Origin: Kangiellaceae bacterium
Lineage (GTDB): Bacteria > Pseudomonadota > Gammaproteobacteria > Enterobacterales > Kangiellaceae
NCBI GenBank assembly: GCA_030590405.1
Contig: JAUUYO010000048.1
Span: forward strand, 1 to 15,636
DNA length: 15,636 bases
Reading direction: 5' to 3'
The first letter of the stretch is position 1; each line of letters opens with the position of its first letter. The position numbers and the translations under genes were made by a program. The notes below the pieces were generated by a model that worked only from the letters and a program-made list of their open reading frames with translations, was not told the origin of the DNA and ran no database searches. Positions 1 to 6,074 of this stretch are shown here, piece after piece.

Positions 1-1217
1 ATATTTCCAGCAATTTCAGCCAGTGGTACACAAGTATTTTGCACGGTTAAACAAAGATCTGGATGTCGCCCTTTCTGTACCACTCGATCAAAATTATCGG
101 TGTTTTCTCCCATTTCTCTGGCGGTAATGGGGTCTGATTTAGCAAATAAACTACATAACAAAAATGCATCCAAAAAAGCCATCTGCGATGAATTAAGTCC
201 TATCGGTGAAAAGGGATTAATATCTAAAGCTCTCACTTCAACATATTCAATGCCGTGTAATTTAAGCGATTTAGTTGGACGCTCACCAGATACCGCCACT
301 CGTTTTGGCCGAATACTGCCATAAAACTCATTTTCAATTTGCAAGATATTGGCATTTAGTTGTTGATATTCGCCATCCTTTTTAACTCCCATATCTCGAT
401 AATATGGGTCTTCGGTACGAATAGCTTTTTCTAACGCGTCGATATAGGAATCCAAACTGTTGTACCCAACATTCAATTTACTCTGGACCTTGTTTTGATA
501 ACCAAGGTCACTCATTCGTAATGAGGTTGCATAACGGCTATAACGGGTGCCAGGCACTAACTCTTCTAAATCAATATTTTTGCCCTGAATAAAGCTTTCG
601 CAAAGTGCTGGCGATGCGCCATAAAACAGCGGGATCAACCAGGAATAACGCAAATAGTTTCTGATCATGCCCATATATTTTTCAGAAATAAAATCTTGCA
701 ACGATAATTCTGAATTCTCAGCCTGATAAAACGCCTGCCAAAATTCATCGGGCAATGAAAAATTATAGTGAACGCCAGCGATGGTTTGCATAAATCGGCC
801 GTAGCGATGACCAAGACCAATCCGATACACCTCTTTCATTTTGGCGCTATTTGAAGAGCCATATCGTGCAATTGGAATATCATTTTCTTCCCCCATAACA
901 CAAGGCATGCTTGCCGACCAAAGCACTTCATCGCCTAAATACTGATAACAGAACTGGTGAATTTCGTATAACTCTTTAAGTGGCTTGTCTCGATTGCTAG
1001 TCGCCTGGGTAATAAATTCGGGCAGAGCCTCTGAATAGTCCGTTGTAATATAAGGATTGGTCAGTGTTGAGCCTAATTCGACCGGATGAATGTATTGAGA
1101 CAAGTATCCGTCCGGTTGGATCCTGAGACTTTCCTTTTCAATACCCCGTTTAATCCCTGAAAACAAAGGGGACAGTTTAAGGGCAAGGTCTTTATTTTTT
1201 ATTTCAATCGGCTGCAT
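1..1217 (-). CDS. gshA: glutamate-cysteine ligase, partial (3' end beyond window)
   Basis: Catalyses the ATP-dependent joining of L-glutamate and L-cysteine to gamma-glutamylcysteine, the first and usually feedback-controlled step of glutathione synthesis, in the cytosol. The reverse strand reads open from an ATG at 1217 to the window edge, about 405 codons of the roughly 520 usual for the proteobacterial GshA family. Recognisable family segments are RGIEKESLR near residues 24-32, HRYGRFMQTIAGVHYNFS in the middle, and YVEVRALDINPF followed by REMGENTDNFDRVV towards the visible end. An in-frame TGA lies three codons upstream of the ATG, so this start is the first possible one; a weak GTGAG ribosome binding site precedes it. 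It lies downstream of cheW and the DUF2802 gene on the same strand but is 171 bases away from them, so it may have its own promoter. The identity is clear; the C-terminus is not visible. Confidence 0.95.
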   Translation of the reverse strand, partial: MQPIEIKNKDLALKLSPLFSGIKRGIEKESLRIQPDGYLSQYIHPVELGSTLTNPYITTDYSEALPEFITQATSNRDKPLKELYEIHQFCYQYLGDEVLWSASMPCVMGEENDIPIARYGSSNSAKMKEVYRIGLGHRYGRFMQTIAGVHYNFSLPDEFWQAFYQAENSELSLQDFISEKYMGMIRNYLRYSWLIPLFYGASPALCESFIQGKNIDLEELVPGTRYSRYATSLRMSDLGYQNKVQSKLNVGYNSLDSYIDALEKAIRTEDPYYRDMGVKKDGEYQQLNANILQIENEFYGSIRPKRVAVSGERPTKSLKLHGIEYVEVRALDINPFSPIGLNSSQMAFLDAFLLCSLFAKSDPITAREMGENTDNFDRVVQKGRHPDLCLTVQNTCVPLAEIAGN

Positions 1218-1255
1218 AATTACTCACAATAATGGAATGCGGTCAGGATCACTTT

Positions 1256-1393
1256 TTACCTGAAATAGATTAATTCAGGATCAAAAAGAGTACATTGATT
1301 CGGTTGCCAATAATGCGTATTTTGAGGAGTGTGGTCAAGCCAGGATTGTAAAATTCCGTGTATGTCTTCTGATGATACTTTGGTTAGATCAAA
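1256..1393 (-). pseudogene. open 45-codon tail without a start codon; possible gene remnant
   Basis: On the reverse strand, between the DUF2802 gene and gshA, an open frame runs from just after an in-frame TAG (1394-1396) to a TAA at 1256-1258. Its translation looks protein-like: it is rich in Trp, His, Tyr and Phe, including SWLDHTPQNTHYWQPNQC and ending FDPELIYFR. It has no ATG, GTG or TTG start, and its beginning overlaps the last codons of the DUF2802 gene in another frame. It could be the decayed C-terminus of a lost gene, a frameshifted extension of the neighbour, or chance. I do not recognise the family. Confidence 0.2.
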
Positions 1394-1808
1394 CTATCGC
1401 CTGTTTGGTAGGACGCGAATGACGCATAATCGCCAACAATTCAGCTTCGGCTGGTGCGATATCACAAGAGTCTACCACTTCTTCAATAGTTGCACCACGA
1501 GACAATAATAAACCGGCCTGCTGATAAGTCTTTTCGCTTGCCATCGGTAAATCCTGTGAAACGTGACCAAATTCAACGTTAGCTATCTCTTCGGCAAATT
1601 GATTTATTTTCCGTCCCATTCCAAGGTTGCCGCTATTGATGGCTCTCACTTCGTTTTGTAATTGGCTTAATTGTTTCTGGAGGTTGTGCAATTTAATGGA
1701 GCAACGCTGGATTAGAAAAAGTACACCAATAAAAGCAAATACTGAACTCGCAAACAGGTAATTTACCTCAAATCCTGAAAAACCAAATTCTGAAAACCAT
1801 TGTGCCAT
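1389..1808 (-). CDS. DUF2802 membrane-anchored protein next to cheW
   Basis: A 139-residue protein of unknown function that I assign to the DUF2802 family. In polar-flagellated gammaproteobacteria this family typically sits directly after cheW at the end of the flagellar/chemotaxis gene cluster. The sequence shows one N-terminal membrane helix (about residues 16-35), then a short region with coiled-coil character (about 38-60, alternating Leu, Gln and Lys), a polar linker, and a C-terminal helix-turn-helix-like segment around residues 95-130 (LLSRGATIEEVVDSCDIAPAEAELLAIM). This predicts an inner-membrane protein with a cytoplasmic domain. The ATG at 1808 has a good AAGGAAT ribosome binding site. 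It lies 42 bases after cheW and is probably cotranscribed with it. The family call rests on architecture and neighbourhood; the molecular role is unknown. Confidence 0.75.
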   Translation of the reverse strand: MAQWFSEFGFSGFEVNYLFASSVFAFIGVLFLIQRCSIKLHNLQKQLSQLQNEVRAINSGNLGMGRKINQFAEEIANVEFGHVSQDLPMASEKTYQQAGLLLSRGATIEEVVDSCDIAPAEAELLAIMRHSRPTKQAIV

Positions 1809-1850
1809 TTTAAATATTCCTTACTGATATTTTTTATACCAACGCTTGCT

Positions 1851-2351
1851 CTAACCATCTAGAAAATCCAGTTCGCCCCACTCTTCCTCACCTAACAACT
1901 TATTAAGATCAACCAGAATCAATAATTCACCTTCCCGATGAGTGACTCCCTGAATAAACTTGGCCGATTCCTCATTACCAACATTAGGCGTAGAGTCAAT
2001 ATCGGAGTGTTTCAAGTAAACCACTTCCGCAACCGCATCGACTAAAATACCGATAACCTGTTGATTTGTCTCAATAATAACAACCCTGGTATTATCAGTC
2101 AGTTCAATTGGCGGTAACCCAAAACGCTGGCAGGTATCGATAACTGTAACCACATTACCGCGTAAATTAATAATACCAAGAACGTATGAAGGCGCTCCAG
2201 GAACCGGCGCAATATCGCTAAAACGGAGAACTTCCTGGACCTGCATAACATTAATGCCATAAGTCTCGTTAGCTAAACGAAAAGTCACCCATTGGAGAAC
2301 TTCATCGCTATCCACGTCTTTATTTGTTAATTGCTTTTCATCTGAACTCAC
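1851..2351 (-). CDS. cheW: chemotaxis coupling protein CheW
   Basis: CheW is the cytoplasmic scaffold that links methyl-accepting chemoreceptors to the histidine kinase CheA. The 166-residue product has the usual CheW length and a single CheW domain from about residue 18 (EVLQWVTFRLANETYGINV) to about 158. It includes the conserved stretch QEVLRFSDIAPVPGAPSYVLGIINLRGNVVTVID (about residues 43-76). The start is a GTG at 2351, preceded at 9 bases by AGGA within TAGGAATAACTGTC; no ATG lies close upstream. The DUF2802 gene follows on the same strand. The usual upstream flagellar cluster partners (parA/minD-like, motAB-like, cheA) are absent. Instead about 1 kb of trp operon regulatory DNA lies upstream in divergent orientation, so this pair appears cut off from a main chemotaxis cluster and must have its own promoter, which I could not locate with confidence. 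Confidence 0.93.
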   Translation of the reverse strand: MSSDEKQLTNKDVDSDEVLQWVTFRLANETYGINVMQVQEVLRFSDIAPVPGAPSYVLGIINLRGNVVTVIDTCQRFGLPPIELTDNTRVVIIETNQQVIGILVDAVAEVVYLKHSDIDSTPNVGNEESAKFIQGVTHREGELLILVDLNKLLGEEEWGELDFLDG

Positions 2352-2661
2352 GACAGTTATTCCTATTAGTCAAAATATTGTCAGAATCACTCGCAATTGT
2401 TATCTTACGAGCAAAAAATGTACCATGTTCTTAATTGGACCAAGGGTATTGTAAAAATACACCTATTTTTAAACGGATATTTCCAACAATAGGCTGATCA
2501 CAGCCTAGATCTATCCAGTTACTGTCTATAAATATAGTCAAAATTCAGAAAGTTGCGTGCTTTTTTGCCAATAAACACGAAAATTGACTTCCCCAACGCT
2601 CGATAAACACAACGACTTACGCTGAAACTAATAATTTTTGTTTATTTACCACTCTTTTGCC
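2352..2661. other. intergenic region between divergent cheW and the trp promoter
   Basis: No convincing gene is visible here. Small symmetric elements are present: a hairpin AGGCTG-ATCA-CAGCCT at 2491-2506 with no following T-run, an AT-rich inverted repeat CTATA-AA-TATAG around 2526-2537, and a direct repeat of ATAAACAC near 2571 and 2603. The cheW promoter must lie in this stretch. No clear sigma-70, sigma-28 or sigma-54 match was found for it. Confidence 0.4.
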
Positions 2662-2689
2662 TTGACACAAGTTAAGCATAAAGTATAAA
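2662..2689 (+). promoter_or_regulatory. predicted sigma-70 promoter of the trp operon
   Basis: TTGACA at 2662-2667 and TATAAA at 2684-2689 are separated by 16 bases, a near-consensus housekeeping promoter. Transcription would begin around 2695-2697, immediately before the ATG of the first leader peptide at 2698. The spacer holds ACAAGTTAAGCATA, which only loosely resembles a TrpR operator half (ACTAGTTAAC), so repression by TrpR is not demonstrated. Confidence 0.55.
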
Positions 2690-2697
2690 GTCGACCC

Positions 2698-2793
2698 ATG
2701 AACTTATTTAAGCAAGCCTTATTTGGTAAAATAGTACGCACTTTTTTAGCGACCCGTTGGTGGTGGAAAACTCCAATACGGGCGATGGTTTGA
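2698..2793 (+). CDS. trpL: trp leader peptide 1 (31 aa, Trp-Trp-Trp)
   Basis: This short reading frame has three consecutive Trp codons (TGG at 2758-2766, residues 21-23) in the context LATRWWWKTPIRAMV, followed by TGA. This is the hallmark of a trp attenuator leader peptide, whose slow translation when charged tRNA-Trp is scarce lets the downstream genes be transcribed. An in-frame TAA four codons upstream makes the ATG at 2698 the only start. No ribosome binding site precedes it, and the predicted promoter -10 box ends only 8 bases before it, so the message is probably leaderless or nearly so. The Trp codons overlap the first arm of the hairpin set described for attenuator 1. At 31 residues it is longer than the 14-residue E. 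coli TrpL. Confidence 0.85.
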   Translation: MNLFKQALFGKIVRTFLATRWWWKTPIRAMV

Positions 2794-2863
2794 TGCTGAT
2801 ATAAAAATAGCATAAACACAGAATCATAAAAACCCGTCAGATACCACTAACGGGTTTTTTTTT
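2753..2863 (+). promoter_or_regulatory. trp attenuator 1: pairing segments 1 to 4
   Basis: Four short complementary segments give the classic mutually exclusive structures. Segment 1 is CCCGT at 2753-2757, continuing into the Trp codons. Segment 2 is ACGGG at 2778-2782. Segment 3 is CCCGT at 2833-2837. Segment 4 is ACGGG at 2850-2854. The 1:2 pairing is strengthened by TGG with CCA (2758-2760 with 2773-2775). The 2:3 pairing is the antiterminator and 3:4 is the terminator. A ribosome stalled on the Trp codons would cover segment 1 and free segment 2 to pair with 3. Confidence 0.85.
2828..2863 (+). terminator. Rho-independent terminator of trp attenuator 1
   Basis: Perfect 10-bp stem AAAAACCCGT (2828-2837) with ACGGGTTTTT (2850-2859), a 12-base loop, and a run of nine T (2855-2863). 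It lies 35 bases after the leader peptide stop codon, the expected place for the attenuator terminator. Confidence 0.9.
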
Positions 2864-2903
2864 GCTTACAATACACGGAAGCTTTGGCTACAAAATAACA
2901 AAG

Positions 2904-3014
2904 ATGAAAAATAAAATGCAAACTCAATCAAACAATCCATTAATCTGTCTGCACTCAATGAGTCTATGTTGGTGGCGCTCAATAATTTTGAGTGGGCCTT
3001 TTATCATCTATTGA
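2904..3014 (+). CDS. trp leader peptide 2 (36 aa, Trp-Trp)
   Basis: A second leader reading frame lies 40 bases after terminator 1. It runs from ATG 2904 (or the in-frame ATG at 2916, giving 32 residues) to TGA at 3012-3014 and has two consecutive Trp codons (TGG TGG at 2970-2975, residues 23-24) in the context MSLCWWRSIILSGPF. A strong terminator with an alternative pairing partner follows, as in a functional attenuator. The ribosome binding site is poor for either ATG, so the true start is uncertain. No clear promoter lies between the first terminator and this frame, so it is probably reached only by transcripts that read through attenuator 1. Confidence 0.75.
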   Translation: MKNKMQTQSNNPLICLHSMSLCWWRSIILSGPFIIY

Positions 3015-3064
3015 ATTGACAGAATTAATAGCATAAATAAAACCCGCTCGCAGCGGGTTTTTTT
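2976..3064 (+). promoter_or_regulatory. trp attenuator 2: pairing segments 1 to 4
   Basis: Segment 1 is CGCTCA (2976-2981), directly after the two Trp codons. It pairs with segment 2, TGAGTG (2989-2994), including one G-T wobble. Segment 2 can instead use AGTGGG (2991-2996) to pair with segment 3, CCCGCT (3043-3048), as the antiterminator. Segment 3 otherwise pairs with segment 4, AGCGGG (3052-3057), in the terminator. The string AATAGCATAAA occurs upstream of segment 3 in both attenuators (2806-2816 and 3027-3037), which suggests they arose by duplication. Confidence 0.75.
3039..3064 (+). terminator. Rho-independent terminator of trp attenuator 2
   Basis: Perfect 10-bp stem AAAACCCGCT (3039-3048) with AGCGGGTTTT (3052-3061), a 3-base loop CGC, and seven T (3058-3064). 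It starts 24 bases after the stop of the second leader peptide and about 325 bases before the first structural gene. Confidence 0.9.
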
Positions 3065-3068
3065 ATGT

Positions 3069-3282
3069 CCAGGGATGGACTGTATGTCTCAAGGAGTCAT
3101 GGAAGACGATGAGACCATGCCCAGGGATGGACTGTATGCCTCAAGGAGTCATGGAAGACGATGAGACCATGTCCAGGGATGGACTGTATGTATCAAGGAG
3201 TCATGGAAGCGATTAGACCATGCCCAGGGATGGACTGTATGTATCAAGGAGTCATGGAAGCGATTAGACCATGCCCAGGGAA
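3069..3282 (+). repeat. tandem array of four 51/52-bp repeats plus a truncated fifth
   Basis: Head-to-tail units each begin CCAGGGATGGACTGTATG: 3069-3120 (52 bp), 3121-3172 (52), 3173-3223 (51) and 3224-3274 (51). An incomplete fifth starts at 3275 and diverges after CCAGGGA. Units 1 and 2 share the variant GAAGACGATGAGACC and units 3 and 4 share GAAGCGATTAGACC, so the array looks built by unit duplication. Each unit holds AAGGAGTCATGG and can fold locally: GACT pairs with AGTC in every unit, and in unit 1 GTCTCA pairs with TGAGAC. The array lies in the untranslated leader between terminator 2 and the DAHP synthase gene, so it is transcribed whenever both attenuators are passed. Confidence 0.95.
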
Positions 3283-3389
3283 AGCTTGTCCCATGAGCAT
3301 AACGAATGTAGTGGGTATGGACGGTACAACGAAACAAAAATGACAACAAAAACTTTTTAAACATTATACAAACTAACAGGACAAAAATT

Positions 3390-4406
3390 ATGATTATTGT
3401 ACTAACCCCAAAAGCAACTGAAGCTGATGCCAAACAAATTTTAAATAAAATAGAGCAAGCTGGATTAAAACCTTTATACATGCCTGGGATTGAAAGAATA
3501 GTACTTGGTGCCCTCGGCGATGAACGGATCTTAGCCAGTCTTCAATTAGCTGCTAACCCGATGGTTGAAAGCGTTAAACCTATTCTAACCAGCTACAAAC
3601 AAGTCAGTCGAGAAATGCAATCCTTTGATACCCAAGTTCAGTTTGGCAATAAGCTCATTGGTGGCGGTTCATTTGCGGTGATTGCTGGACCTTGCGCGAT
3701 AGAAAATAAAGATCAGATATTTAAATCCGCAGCTATCGTCAAAAAACACGGCGGTATCGGCTTAAGAGGTGGCGCTTTCAAACCAAGAACCTCGCCATAC
3801 AGCTTTCAGGGGTTAGAAGAACAAGGTCTTAAACTTATGCAACAAGCTTCGCTAGAATATGATCTCCCCAGTGTCACAGAAGTGATTGACGCGAGTCATG
3901 TGGAGATGATGAGTCAATATGTCGATGCCTTTCAGATCGGTGCCAGAAATATGCAAAATTTCAGGCTGTTAAAAGCCGTTGGACAAACTGATAAACCGGT
4001 CATTTTAAAAAGAGGCATGTCGGCCACGATTGAAGAATTACTTTTAGCGGCAGAATATATTTTCAACGAAGGCAATCGAAATATCATTATTTGTGAACGA
4101 GGGATCAGAACTTTCGAAAGAGCCACCCGTAACACCCTTGACTTAGGTGCAGTCGCCTACATCAAAACTAAAAGCCACTTACCGGTCATCGTTGATCCAT
4201 CACACGGCACCGGCATACGTGAACTAGTCAGTCCGATGGCCAGAGCAGCTGCGGCCTGCGGTGCCGATGGCATCATTGTTGAAGTTCATTATGATCCACT
4301 GGTCGCACTATCGGACGGTATGCAATCATTGGATGAGAAAGACTTTGAAAAACTCATGCGCGGTTTACAGCCTTTTGTCACCGCCGCTGGAAAGGTTATA
4401 GCTTAA
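3390..4406 (+). CDS. aroF: 3-deoxy-7-phosphoheptulonate (DAHP) synthase, type I-beta
   Basis: Condenses phosphoenolpyruvate and erythrose 4-phosphate to DAHP, the committed step into the shikimate pathway. The 338-residue protein is of the Thermotoga-like I-beta type: an N-terminal ferredoxin-like regulatory domain (about residues 1-70) precedes a TIM-barrel catalytic domain. The four metal ligands known from the Thermotoga maritima enzyme appear at matching positions: Cys102 in AGPCAIE, His272 in DPSHGTG, Glu298 in VEVHYDP and Asp309 in LSDGMQS. The barrel motif GLRGGAFKPRTSPYSFQG is intact. The ATG has ACAGGAC as ribosome binding site. As the first structural gene after both trp attenuators, 16 bases before trpE, it is predicted to be controlled by tryptophan supply. 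Its usual partners elsewhere are tyrA/pheA-type genes, so leadership of a trp operon is unusual. The symbol could equally be aroG or aroA; the function is secure. Confidence 0.95.
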   Translation: MIIVLTPKATEADAKQILNKIEQAGLKPLYMPGIERIVLGALGDERILASLQLAANPMVESVKPILTSYKQVSREMQSFDTQVQFGNKLIGGGSFAVIAGPCAIENKDQIFKSAAIVKKHGGIGLRGGAFKPRTSPYSFQGLEEQGLKLMQQASLEYDLPSVTEVIDASHVEMMSQYVDAFQIGARNMQNFRLLKAVGQTDKPVILKRGMSATIEELLLAAEYIFNEGNRNIIICERGIRTFERATRNTLDLGAVAYIKTKSHLPVIVDPSHGTGIRELVSPMARAAAACGADGIIVEVHYDPLVALSDGMQSLDEKDFEKLMRGLQPFVTAAGKVIA

Positions 4407-4422
4407 ATAAGGATCGTACAAA

Positions 4423-6072
4423 ATGTATAAAACAGCTTTGCAAACTCCCGGTAGTGTATTGACACTCACAAAAATCGTCGAGTGTTCTATTGATCCGGTA
4501 GCCTTATTGCACTCCTTATCACAACCGGGAAATAGCAATAATCGAATCCTGTTGGAGTCTTGCGAAATTGAAAGTAAGCAACAATTAAAAAGTATCTTAA
4601 TGAACAAAGCAGCATTAAGAATAGAATGCCAGCAGCAACAGGTTTCAATCACTTCGTTGACTCACAATGGCAATAACGCGCTTAGCTATTTGGCGAAACA
4701 GTTTGAAGTGAACTTAACTGAGACAAAAGAGAAACGTTTACAAATCGTACTTAATTATCAGCCTTCATCAAGCTCTAATATTGAGCTCGATGAAGAGTCC
4801 CGATTAAAGCGATCAACTCCAATTGATTGTTTACGAAAAATCAACCATGTATTTCAATCACAAAGCAACCACGCTTTTGCGGTATTTTTGTGCGGCCTTT
4901 TTTCGTTTGATTTTATCGCCAGCTTTGAAGATTTACCTGAAATTCCGTTTGGTGATAATGACTGCCAAGATTATGTTTTTTACCTGGCAGAAGAAGTGAT
5001 TATTTTGGACCATCAAACCCAGCAAATTAGTATTTGTGGTAATATTTTTGCGGGAGAGGGTTCTGAAAAACAATATTATGAACAATCCAGAAGAATGGAA
5101 AAAATATCAAGCATCATCGACACAACGCATGACCGCGAGTCCTCCTCCAATAATAATAATATGGTCAACCAGGCTAATATTACAACCGAAAACATCCAAA
5201 CAAAGGTTGATTGCGATCTGAGTGATAAGGATTATGAAAATACCGTTATCGCACTCAAAAAAGAAATTGTCGCAGGAAATGTTTTTCAAGTGGTTCCGTC
5301 TCGAACCTTTTCAATGGAGTGCCAGAATAATCTGTTGAGTTATCAATATTTAAAACAAAGCAATCCAAGCCCTTACATGTTCTACATGCAAGACGAAAAT
5401 TTCACTCTATTTGGAGCCTCTCCTGAAAGCGCGCTTAAATATCAAAAATCCGACAACAAGGTAGAGCTTTACCCCATTGCCGGAACCAGAGTTCGTGGAA
5501 AATTAGATAATGACCAAATAGACCACGATAAAGATAAACGATTAGAGGCCGAGCTCAAGCTGGATACTAAAGAAATTTCTGAACACATGATGTTGGTTGA
5601 TTTAGCCAGAAATGATATCGCAAGAATATCTAACAGTGGCAGCTTGCAGATCCCAAGACTACTTGAAGTGGATCGCTATTCTCAGGTGATGCATTTAGTT
5701 TCCTGCGTTCAAGGCGAATTAAGAAAAGACCTCGACTGCTTTCACGCTTACCAGGCTTGCATGAATATGGGCACCCTTACTGGCGCGCCAAAAATAAAAG
5801 CTACCGAATTAATTCGAACCACAGAAAAGAAAAGACGAGGTAGTTACGGCGGCGCGGTTGGTTATATAAATACTCAAGGCGACATGGATACCTGCATCGT
5901 GATTAGAAGTGCCTTTTGCAAAAATGGAACAGCTCACATTCAAGCGGGTGCAGGAATTGTTTTTGATTCCAAACCGAAAGCCGAAGCGGATGAAACCAGA
6001 AGCAAAGCGAACGCCGTGATCCATGCCATTCAACAAGCCAACCAAAGTTTACAAAGTGAAGTGAGTCAATAA
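4423..6072 (+). CDS. trpE: anthranilate synthase component I
   Basis: Converts chorismate to anthranilate using ammonia delivered by TrpG; first committed step of tryptophan synthesis, normally inhibited by tryptophan. The 549-residue product is of the enteric/Vibrio type. The N-terminal regulatory domain contains LLES at residues 43-46, matching the Trp-binding motif of Salmonella TrpE, so feedback inhibition is expected. The chorismate-binding domain runs from about residue 267 and includes FQVVPSR, NPSPYMFYMQD, FGASPES, PIAGTRVRG, LMVDLARND-type residues, MNMGTLTGAPK and AGAGIVFDS. It is some 30 residues longer than the enteric enzyme, partly through an Asn/Ser-rich linker around residues 236-262 (SSSNNNNM, encoded by an AAT run). 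The start at 4423 has AAGGATC 8-12 bases upstream and lies 16 bases after the DAHP synthase gene. Confidence 0.97.
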   Translation: MYKTALQTPGSVLTLTKIVECSIDPVALLHSLSQPGNSNNRILLESCEIESKQQLKSILMNKAALRIECQQQQVSITSLTHNGNNALSYLAKQFEVNLTETKEKRLQIVLNYQPSSSSNIELDEESRLKRSTPIDCLRKINHVFQSQSNHAFAVFLCGLFSFDFIASFEDLPEIPFGDNDCQDYVFYLAEEVIILDHQTQQISICGNIFAGEGSEKQYYEQSRRMEKISSIIDTTHDRESSSNNNNMVNQANITTENIQTKVDCDLSDKDYENTVIALKKEIVAGNVFQVVPSRTFSMECQNNLLSYQYLKQSNPSPYMFYMQDENFTLFGASPESALKYQKSDNKVELYPIAGTRVRGKLDNDQIDHDKDKRLEAELKLDTKEISEHMMLVDLARNDIARISNSGSLQIPRLLEVDRYSQVMHLVSCVQGELRKDLDCFHAYQACMNMGTLTGAPKIKATELIRTTEKKRRGSYGGAVGYINTQGDMDTCIVIRSAFCKNGTAHIQAGAGIVFDSKPKAEADETRSKANAVIHAIQQANQSLQSEVSQ

Positions 6073-6074
6073 CA

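Noticed and set aside
2550..2580. Sigma-54 promoter for cheW on the minus strand (TGGCAAAAAAGCACGC)
   Set aside because: The GG and GC dinucleotides are 11 bases apart or fewer than 10, not the required 10, and the surrounding consensus is poor.
2662..2689. TrpR operator in the trp promoter
   Set aside because: ACAAGTTAAGC resembles only part of the TrpR consensus and lacks the CTAG core in either half, and no trpR is in the window; not strong enough to annotate.
3069..3282. Regular repeats suggestive of a CRISPR array
   Set aside because: Units are directly adjacent with no unique spacers and no cas genes are near; it is a plain tandem repeat.
3149..3481. Long reverse-strand frame across the repeat array with repeated HPWAWSNRFHDSLIHT
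   Set aside because: It is the antisense of the tandem repeats and runs into the well-supported DAHP synthase gene; its periodicity comes from the DNA repeat.
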